Positions 1 through 10,500 of a stretch of DNA of 27,720 nt are shown here, piece by piece. Made by a program: the position numbers and the translations under genes. The notes under the pieces were generated by a model, which made no database searches, was not told the DNA's origin, and saw nothing but the letters and a program-made list of their open reading frames with translations. Source of the stretch: Plakobranchus ocellatus (lineage: Eukaryota > Mollusca > Gastropoda > Plakobranchidae); assembly GCA_019648995.1 (NCBI GenBank), contig BLXT01000663.1, forward strand, positions 549,728 to 577,447, given 5' to 3'. Positions within the stretch are counted from its first letter, which is position 1, and each line of letters opens with the position of its first letter.

Positions 1-55
1 AAGCTTATTCTGAATCTCGCTCTCAACCATTATTGTCCTTTTATCCAATTTTCAG

Positions 56-136
56 ATCAATGGAAGCGCCATCACTATGTTACTGCTCATACCACCCGCA
101 AATATCAAAATCAAAGACTCGGCAGAGAGCATAACT
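56..136 (+). CDS. CAX exon 1 of window (internal exon)
   Basis: Twenty-seven codons between a pyrimidine-rich acceptor (TTTTCAG ending at 55) and a strong GTAAGT donor at 137. It reads INGSAITMLLLIPPANIK and continues polar. Phase 0 at the 3' end fits exon 2. It is outside the conserved CAX core, so this exon rests on splice signals and phase rather than on recognised homology. Confidence 0.65.
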
Positions 137-1978
137 GTAAGTATTGAAGCAAGGACTTCCCTATATTCAAAACGATCGTTTCTAAATGTGGAAAGCCAAA
201 TCATAACAATACAAGAGATTCGGTGAAGGAATACAAAGTAAAATATGAATGACAACAGCATGAAGAGAACGGAATTATAAAACAAATGAAAATAGAATTT
301 TGTCTCTTTCCAAATTTAAGAAATAACTTTCAATGAGGAAACATTTCCTTCGTTATTGTTATTTTCAACTTTGCACAATTTAAGAGACTGTTTGCACGAT
401 TGTACTTGCATACGTGTGTTCAGTAAGTAAATTGATATTTTATTTTAAACATCTTTGTGGGCCTATTTTGTGTCGGTATTTCAGAATGAAGATGGACGGT
501 ACAGTAACCTGGTCATGTACACCAACGAAAGTTTCAACCTTAGCTACTGCAAGTACACACTGGATGGTGTCAATGTCATTTTGGCCAGTATCCTTCATCT
601 GCTTTTGTTTGAAGATACAAACTGACTCATATGTTCTAAATAACTAAGAATTTAAACGGAAAGGCTTCATCACACCTCACGTTGAAGTTTCCAAAAATTG
701 GACCGGCAGAACTTTTACACATAAGAGCAATCCTTATCAATATCATAAACCAAAGTTGTTTTAAAAATCTTTTTCTCTAGTCATTAAGTATTGTATATTA
801 TCTTGCCGAAATGGTCTATAACAGGCAAAGCAAGTTGAGACGTACATGAGCATGTGAAATATAGTGGCAATTTCATTTGGTTTCGATTGATAAAACTTTC
901 TTAATACTTTTGTAGTATCAAGCTTTTTGCACCAGCAGGCTGGGTGAGGGCTGAGAGATAAGGCCACACACGTATTCACCCATAAAAAGGTTCGAACTCG
1001 CAAAAAGTTTAAAAAAAAAAAAAAAAAGGTTTAGCAGATTTCATGGCGCCTAGGCTTATCCTAGCGCTTCTATCTCTCTTAAATAATAAACAAAAATCTT
1101 TGGCAAATTCTCTCCTTAACTTCAAATAGACTTGCTCGTTTTCGTCATTATCTCCATTATTATCGGATTTGTTGACGATGAGCATGAAATGACGGCTCCT
1201 ATATCGGTGAGTATTTGCCTCATCTAAACTTCCCTCTAGTTTGTATAAAGTAACAATAGAAATATACCATGTCATCTAATAACACAAGCAAACAAAAAAA
1301 GATGGAACTTTTGCGCAACTCGAAATACAATACTTCTAGATTTGGGTAAAATGGTAGTAATTAAGATACACATCATAACGCATCTTGCATCTTGTCACCA
1401 CAGTTTTGGGTAATATGGTAGTAATTAAGATACACATCATAACGCATCTTGCATCTTGTCACCACAGTCCATCAATTAATCATCTGTGTTTTCTTAGCTG
1501 TGAATGACACTCAAGAAAAAAAAAACAAAAAAAAGAAAAAAAAACAACAACAAAAACCATCATAGTTGTAAAAATTATAATGATCGATCTTGAGGTATTT
1601 TTTGAGTGCAGGCTATAGATAATATGTTATTATGTCTGCTAAAGCCAACCATAGACATATACTTCACATGATCAGTTTTCACTCTGTAAAGAATGTCGAC
1701 GTTTTCCAATAAATAACAGACTTTAGACCTCTAATGCTCGTGCCTCATTTTCATGTATCAGAAATATTTAATAAATCTCGTGTGCATATTGCATGTATAC
1801 AAACTAAAAAAAACCACCATAATCTTCAGAGCATTTGCCTTAAGTGAGACCCAACTCAATGTGATATTGAATTCGGTTACTATATGCTTTGTAAATTTTT
1901 TTTTGTTTCCTGTAGATTTGAAAAACTTTTTGACAGTTGCATATAAACCACCCAAAATGTAAAATAAACTAGTTTTTG

Positions 1979-2030
<52 letters not shown>

Positions 2031-4463
2031 TTTCTCTTTCTCTCTTACTGTCTCTTTCTCTTTCTGTATCTCGCTGTCTCTCTATCTCTTTCTCTCTTAC
2101 TGTCTCTTTTTCTTTCTGTATCTCGCTGTCTCTCTCTCTTTATCTCTCTTACTATTCTTTCAGTTCATACATCTGTCTCTCTGTCGCTCCTTCTTTTTCT
2201 TTCTCTCTCTCCCTCTCCCTTTCTCTCTCTCTCTCTCTCTCTTTCTTTCTCTCTCTCTTTTACTGCCTCTTTCTCTTTTGTATCTCGCTTTATCTCTCTC
2301 TTTATTTTTCTTACTATTCTTTAAGTTCATACATTTGTATCTCTGTCGCTCCTTTTCTTTCTCTCTCATACTATTTTTACATCATTTATTTTTTTTCCAG
2401 AAATGTATATTGGGGATTTTATCTATATTGCCCGTGACCTATTATATTGGAATGGCCATCACAAGGTAAACCTTTTAGCGTAATCATATTTGATTGGCTA
2501 TGTTTTAAAGAGGATGATTTTATGATAATGTCATTTATTGACAAAGACAAAAACAACAAGTTTGCAGGATAGAAGGAGGAATAAGTAAACAGGCAAAGGA
2601 TAAGTATGTAGGATAATGTAAAACAACAACTGAAGCATGGGCAATTGTTTAACAAAAAAATGGACAACGTTCCAGTCCAGCTTTCCCACTCCCACCCACT
2701 CAAGTGTTTTTTCTTTTTTTTCATCTAAAATTTTGATTGCACAGTAGGTAGTCGTTTCCTCGCAAGTGGGAGCTCACCACTGGTGTTCCGGCCTGAAACC
2801 TTGTCTTAATATCGCATTGGATAGACTATGAGCATTCACTTTGAAATTTTCTTCATTCATAAAGTGTGTACAGTTAATAATCCTTTGTTAATTTATACAT
2901 TAAATGGTTAATTCAATAAAGAATAGAAGTTATTGTTGCCGCAACCGCCCGAAACACCAACTTTTCAACATAATGAAAATTGGCCACACTGACCACTGCT
3001 GCTGCAAGCCTGGAGGCAAACGACGGAGCCCTGGCTTCAGTTCTGTCCGATCAAAGTGGCGCTCCGGGAAAAGATCTGGCCAGACTACCATTGCCATGAG
3101 CCAGAGGCTCTACGGAAGCCTGATAGGTCTACAGAGCACCGCCGCTTACATCCAGGAAACTGGAGAGTCGATTTGACTTTGTTAACAACAAAAACAATAG
3201 CAAACACAATTGTTGATTTTGCTGAGAAATATCAGGTTTCTATAACTGTAGAACCTTTAAACCAAGGTGGTCGTTTAAAAACAGATATTCAGATTAAAAG
3301 CCATAGCAGAAGCATTCACAACCTTTGGATTATACTGAATATTCCTAGTCTCAGCTCTGTTTAATTTTCAATTTTTTTTCACTATAGTATCTCAGCGCAG
3401 AGCAGTCTGGCCGTGGGTGCTATCCTTAACGCAACCTTCGGCTCTATGGTGGAGGTCATTCTCTTCATCATCATGCTCAAAAGAGGCGTAGATCAGGAGG
3501 AGACTTGCTACAATGAGCTGGTCAAGGCGTCTCTCACAGGTAAAAGGGACAATTCCCTTCCGCAGAAAACTGGGAGATGTTAATTTAATTTTGAAACAGC
3601 CACGTCTCTTAGATGAAAGTACCTGCCAAATCGATCGTTAGTCTTTAACTCAATACAAACCATTCTTGAGAAATAAAGGAGAGTAGTATTTGTTTATTTA
3701 TGTTTGGATTACTTTTCTCAAGATTCGCTTGTTAAAACCTGATGAGTTTGATCTAAAGAACTCTTTCCTCTGTTTCAGGTACCATACTGTGTTGCATTCT
3801 CTTGGTTCCAGTAAGTGTTTCAATATCGATAACAATTACTAGCCCTCCTTTTCAGCTCTTCTCTAGCATGAATCAGTCATAAACCCAATAAACACAGGAA
3901 TTTTTTTTCTTTTTTCGTAGAAATGAAATTCATTAATCAAACACTTCTCCATTGGTTCAGTTTTACTATATATCGACAGCATAATTAGTATAGCAATTAA
4001 ACACCAAGTCTGGGTGACGAAAGTGCTTTGAAACCAATAAATACACACCCAATGCAATGAAAAATTATCAAAACTATATGTATTTTACCCGTGAGTTCAC
4101 CCTGCTGCTTCAGAATCTCTAAGTGAATTACTATACCTAAAATTTAAGAATGTTTCATGATGTTAAGCCATTCATAGTGTGAACTGTTCATTATACTCGT
4201 ACCCATTTGACAGGGTCTCTCAATGGTTATTGGAGGCATCAAATATCGCAGGCAAAACTTCAACCCACGTTCCGCCAACGTTTCATCCTCTTTGCTCTTC
4301 GTCGCTGTCATAGGTAACGCAACTAACCTGACACACTTATCGATACTTACAAAAAAAAAAAAAACAGAAAAAAAAGGCAGGCTGGTATAACATAATGAGG
4401 GAATATTGTAAGTTTCTAATATGAAGGACACAAAACTTACGATTCAATATTTTTACCATAGAT

Positions 4464-4495
<32 letters not shown>

Positions 4496-7492
4496 CTCTC
4501 TCTTTCTCTTTCTCTCCCTCTCTCTTCCCTTGTCTCTCTGACTGTCTCTGTCTCTTTATTTCTCTGTCTCTCTCCCTCCCTCCTCTTTCTTTCCCGTTTT
4601 ATCTTATTTTTTATTATCCGATAACTATTGTATGCTTTATGCATTTTGGTTTCCTATGAAAATCAGTTAGAGCACATAAGAAATCATTGCAAATTAAGAT
4701 AAATCAGCGGTTTTTTTTTCTAAAGAACTTTAAAATGGGCAATGAATTGCTTTTTTTATTATGGCTTTAATTGCAAAACAGACAATAATTCTAATCATGA
4801 TTGTTCTCCTAGTAAATATTCAACCATTGCAAATACACCGGCTGCGCTAAAATGCCAAGATCTGACATAACTCACCTGCAATGTAAAAGCACAGTTTCTG
4901 ATCTTGGCTACCTCAATGTGACGCCATTAATTTCACACAAATTGGGAGTAAAAGTCCTACATTTGTAATGTCTTTGGTTTGAATCTTTTCAAAGATACGT
5001 TCTTCATCAGAATCTCAGAAACCTCGAAATCCTCATAAAGAGCACCACTTTAACTCCCTAGTGAAGTTCCACAAACACAGCACATCACAAAATTTGTAGA
5101 CATTGTTTTTTTTTGTTTTACCTCAAGCTAAAGAAGAATAGTGGCGCAGAAAAAAAATATCGTTGTATATAGTATCTAGTTTAGAAACTGTCTCGATTTC
5201 TCGCTCGGTAAAAACAAAACAAAATTAGTACATCTGTTAAGCCATAAATGTAAATGAATAAAAATGCTAATATTTAGTTGAAGAAACTCCTCCTTGTCCT
5301 CCAGGTGTGTTTGCTCCTACCATATTCTCCAAGATTTACGGCAATTTGGAATGCGAGAGGTGCGTCAATTTGAACAAAACAAACACTACGTTCTTCAACG
5401 AGACCGGCTTTTTATGTACTGGCTGCAAAACGGTTTCAGTAAGTTGATTTGTCTAGTGCTCCTTTCCGTATGTGTCATCTTAAGAACGATAAATTAGCAT
5501 AACTATTTCAAAATCTTATGCCCATCCTCATTTTTCCTTAATATTAACTTTATATCCTACTACTGAAACTACAACTACAAGTTTTTCTCGCTCCTGCCGA
5601 TACTTCTGCCATAATATAAACATACACATCATATATATTACGCACAATATTTATTATATTACTCCTAAACAATTGACATCAAAGTAATGCATTTTTTTGT
5701 CCTCGCATTGAGACGAGCTTGTTCTCAACTTTCATGATTCCCCGAATCGGCCACCTTTCAGGGATTATTTTGATGCATGAGACAAAGAGGGAGAGCAGTT
5801 GTTTAGTATTGTTAGTGCTTGATCACATCTGTATCATGAATACGGCAATGATTTAACAATACTCTATTCAAAAAGGATTTGAAAGTTGTTAAAGAGACAA
5901 AGCCCTTACCTTGTTTCCACACTAAAAATTTCTTAACCTCTATGTCCTTCTTTGAATTTTTCCAATTCCCGTACACAATCTTGAACACCTCCAACATTAC
6001 GCCCTCAAAGATTTCATGTAAAACCTATCATAGACCTAGTAATTCTAAAGATTCCTATCACTGTGTAAGAACGTAAAATTAATTTTCTAATTTTAAATCT
6101 ATTCAATGAAAAAAGCAATTTTTACCTTGAAAAGAAACTGGATTCAGCTATAATGTCGATATGTGAGTGAAACGTTTTAAAGTGAGACGTATCTTCTTAA
6201 ATTCTATATTCTTTACCAGGTGGCCCCTTACAAAGACTTGTGTATATATTCTTTACCAGGTGGCCCCTTACGAAGACTTGTCTATATATTCTTTACCAAG
6301 TGGCCCCTTACAAAGACTTGTGTATATATGCTTTACCAGGTGGCCCCTTACGAAGACCTGTCTATATATTCTTTACCAGATGGCCCCTTACGAAGACTTG
6401 TGTATATATTCTTTACCAGGTGGCCCCTTACGAAGACTTGTGTATATATTCTTTACCAAGTAGCCCCTTACGAAGACCTGTCTACATATTCTTTACCAGG
6501 TGGCCCCTTACGAAGACTTGTGTATATATTCTTTACCAGGTGGCCCCTCACGAAGACCTGTCTCTGTTCCACAATCACATCCAACCTTTACTGTACACCT
6601 GCGCCATCATCCTCCCGCTCTCCTACTTCATCGGCCTGATCTTCTACATGAAGACTCACACGGCCGACGTGTTTGAAGACTTTGAGAAGCTGCAGAGAGA
6701 GGAGGGTGAGTTTCATATTGACCTTAGACAGAATCGGATCATTCTATAATCATAAAAACATCGGGTTTTTTTTTAGAATTTTAGAATAAATTGTAGAAAA
6801 CAATGATCGAATGAGCTTTGTGAGGCACAACCTGTTCCTCAGTGTTTTATTGACATGACTTTATGTTGCCAATAAGTCGTTTATTTACTTGAGGTCTTTA
6901 ATATGGTGTATTTACTTGCATATCTTTTCTTTTCGTCTTTTGCACACATTGTATAACCTGTCTTACGTTTGAAATCAATCCAAAACTTAAGTTAGATTAA
7001 GGGCCAATATTTTAAATTTATCTTTGAAAATTCAAAATCATGATTTACTGACAATGTTTTAATCTGTATGTGTTCAAGGTGCTGGAGCTCATCACGCGCA
7101 TGCCCAGTGGTCAAGGGCAAAAAGTACGGTCATTCTTTTGTTTAGTGTCACAGCGATTTCCTTGAGTTCTGATCTCATAGCCGACAACATAGCACCTCTT
7201 CTTAAGGTGACACAAATGTCAGAGGTAAGAGAGAGATTTAGCTTCTTCATTTCATGAATGTGCGAGTCTGAAAGTAAGAATTGGTTTGCACAATTTTTTC
7301 TCTGAAAAACATTACGTAGGATATATTTGGTGTGTTGTTTTCATTGTACAATTATGGCAGATTATCTACAAAGCCCTCAGTTTTTATTAACCCGAAGAGA
7401 CAACATTGTGTTCAGTACAGCGGATTTAGCCACTAATTAGGACGAAGAATGGTCCTTAGTGAAAAAAAAAGAGAAGTCGAAGAAAGAGAGAG

Positions 7493-7527
<35 letters not shown>

Positions 7528-10500
7528 TGGAGAAAGAGAAAGATAGAAAAAAAGATAGATTAATGTAAAGGATGCAGTGAAGAAGAGAAAGACAATGAAG
7601 TTCCTATTGTGGAGTAAGACAGACTAAGAGAAAAATGGTCTTTGCAGATTTCTCTCCTTATAAGTTTTGTTCACTGTAGCTTTTTTCCTCTGTTTGGTTC
7701 AGTATTTTGTAGGCGTGACCTTGCTGTCCATCGTGTCTATGCTACCGGAAATTGTGAATGGCGTTCAGTTTGCCTTGCAGAATAACGTGAATTTAGGGTG
7801 AGCACCCACCATCAACGTACTGTTTTTGGATAATTGTGTTAAGTAAAAAGAAAACAAAATGTCATTTTTTTTTAAAATAAAGTAGCCAACCCAATTTTGA
7901 TAATTGATTTATTTATGCTGTTTCATTATCTGTAGTCTAAAAAAGTAACGATTTATATGCCGTATTTTTTTCCATTTTTTCACTCTCTCAATTCCTCTCT
8001 CCCCTTCCCTTGCCCGCTTCTTATCTCAACATCACATAACGACATATTATGTGCTTGAAGTTATGTTTTTAACGATGTCTCAACTGTTTCTTATTCCCTA
8101 ATTTTGGTTCAAAGTATCGAGATAGGAAGCGCAGCTGCTATACAGGTGTGCATGGTACAGCTGCCCATTATTGTATTCGCTAATCTGATTTATGTGAGTA
8201 TATCCAAATCTTTATTCTTGACACTCAATATTTGGTTGAAAAAAAATGTGATAGCCCTAAACTTTTTGTAGCTCCGATTTGTAATGGCAGGAGTAAGATA
8301 TGTGACACAAGCAAAAGTTAAAGGGCGGTAGAATGATTATTCAGTGTTATTTATGTATTATCGAACATCCCCCATTCAGCCTCTAATATCACGACAGTAT
8401 ACAACGGTGCTCCATCAATCTATGTGATAGTTTCAATAATTAAAGAGCGGTGGAATGATTATTTAGTGTTATTTATGTATAATCGAACATCCCACATCCA
8501 GGCTCTATTGTAACGACCGAACTCTTACCAATGTGATACTCATAAAAGTTAAAGAGCGGTAGAATGATGTTTTTTAAGCATTATCGAACATGCCATATTC
8601 AGCCTCAAATATCACGACTGAACACTAAGGAGTTCCATAAATCTATGTGATACGAGCAAAAGTAAAAGGGCAGTAGAATTATTGTTTAGTGTTATTCATG
8701 TATTATCAAATATCTCACATTCAGTCTCTAACATTAGGGAGAATAGTTAGGTTCCGTCAATCAATGTAGCCTTATATCTTATAATGAAGCTAAGCTCAAA
8801 CGTGTAACGCCGATACAAATTTTCTGTGGGGTGTCAATAAAATACACAAAAATATAGATATAGATCTGCCATTTCATGTGGGTATATTTTAAAATCCTGA
8901 AGTTGTTTTTAACGACACTTTATAACCCTATTCAAACTTTATTAAGCATGCGGAACAATATGATTATAGCAGGTACATATTTTATCAGCCACAAATCTGG
9001 TGATGTCACATTTCTCTGCGAAAACTACCCATGAGGCTCCATCAGGGTTAATTTCTAGATATCTAGAGTGATATACGTCTGAATCTGACAGAATCATTTT
9101 ATCGATCTCGGTTTCTAGATCTAGACCCAATTCGAATCTATTGACTACCCAATCGACCATGACTCTAATTTGAATAGAATTTTTACATCCCGATTTTGTT
9201 TTATGCATTAAAAGAACGACATTTTAAAACCTTTTTTGCACCTCATTGAGCATGCGATTAATATTTTTTTCTTCTTTTTTTTGTTTTCAATCCCGCGGCA
9301 ATTGGCCTGTTAAAACCTCTAGATCTAAGAGGTTTTTCTAATCAACGAAAATTTGTATAGATATTACACGTTTCAGCTTAGCTCCTATATAAATAGAAGA
9401 TAAGGTTAGATTTCTAGATCTAGATCTCTAGAGTAATTTACGTCTGAATTTGACAGTGTAATTTTCTCTATCTAATCATAGTCCCTTTTAACCGTTCGTA
9501 GAACTGGTAACTTGCTAGTTATCATAAACATAGAAGAGCAACCGTAAAGTAAGAAGATATTTTATGAAATTTGAAAGGTGTCTTATTGCATTGATTGACA
9601 TGGTACTTCTTTTGCAGCCCCTTGGCTTCGATGGAATTTTTAATGATATACACTTGTGGGCAGTGATCTTTGCTGTTATTATCATCAATTACGTCTTCAT
9701 GGATGGTAAAAGCGATTATTTTCAAGGTAAGGTATCGAGCATTTAGTTGTAAAATGTAATCAAGAAAAAGAAACCATATCCCTTTAAAACATCTTATTGA
9801 TTTAGCAGTGTATAAACATAGCATGACATTTCTTAATTTTTAATACCTTCAAAGAAAACATACTTTTTGTTTTTGGTATCAAAGAAAATGAAATTTCTCT
9901 CTAATCAATCGAAATATTCGAGTTATTTCGAGATAAAGTGGAGAAACTTGATCTATTTATAGACCCTCAACAAAACTCATAGGAAGGGCGGACAAGGTAC
10001 AGATATAGGGCGGCAAAAATAACTCTAGGCCGCTTGGCTTATTCATGCTTAAAATTTTTTAGTCTTTGAAAGCCTTTAAAAGATCGAGAATCGTATATCA
10101 TGCACTTATGTAAGTGGATTCAATTGCTTTGTATATAAAATCGATGGAATTTGGACCAGAATTAGCTCCTGATGATCTTTGAAAAATCGTTTGTTTGCCT
10201 GACATGAAAAATACGTTTGAGTTTTCCGAGCTATCTCGAAATCTTCTGTTCAGCGTGATCTCTTTTAATGACGTGAAGGCAAAATTGATTACATATAAGT
10301 TAAAATACAATAGAGGTTTTTTTCATCACAAACAATCAGTTACAATTAATTAAACGTTGTTTTTAATTGCTCCATGAACAGAAAAAAATCTCTTCAACTA
10401 GAAGAGATAGGATTATTATGTTTGTTCATTAGATTAGGATAATTGAGAGAGTAATAACCATTAACAATTTTTTAAACGGAGCTTGATCACAGCTGTAGAA

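Larger units (their letters stand above)
1207..2400 (+). other. Intron 3 (non-coding)
   Basis: Between the GTGAGT donor and the CCAG acceptor at 2397-2400. It holds the 64-bp duplication, an A-rich stretch near 1516-1554 and the long CT tract. Short open frames here are AT-rich or simple-sequence and carry nothing recognisable. Confidence 0.75.
8194..9617 (+). other. Intron 12, repeat-filled
   Basis: GTGAGT to TTTTGCAG. It contains a four-unit degenerate tandem repeat (8299-8768) and an inverted-repeat segment (8770-9405). No exon needed by the CAX frame lies here, because exons 12 and 13 join in phase 0. Confidence 0.8.

Noticed and set aside
485..625. Exon 2 read to the TGA at 623-625, as the last exon of a separate upstream gene
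   Set aside because: The U12 donor at 588 and the matching branch point and acceptor at 1113-1129 give a join that restores a CAX core helix and the phase of exon 4, so one gene explains both sides.
1976..2437. 153-codon frame of Ser-Leu repeats, and minus-strand Arg-Glu frames
   Set aside because: Product of the CT microsatellite; the real exon 4 uses another frame.
3056..3364. 102-codon frame in intron 4 as a CAX exon
   Set aside because: Exon 4 and exon 5 join perfectly without it, and the product does not resemble the family.
6205..6563. CRISPR-like array
   Set aside because: Units are contiguous 40-mers without unique spacers and lie in a eukaryotic intron.
6240..6749. 169-codon single-exon gene
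   Set aside because: It is minisatellite plus exon 9 read through both splice sites; only 6540-6705 fits the CAX protein.
8942..9208. Minus-strand 88-codon frame as a gene
   Set aside because: No recognised domain, no splice or promoter support, and it lies inside repeats in an intron. Kept only as a finding.
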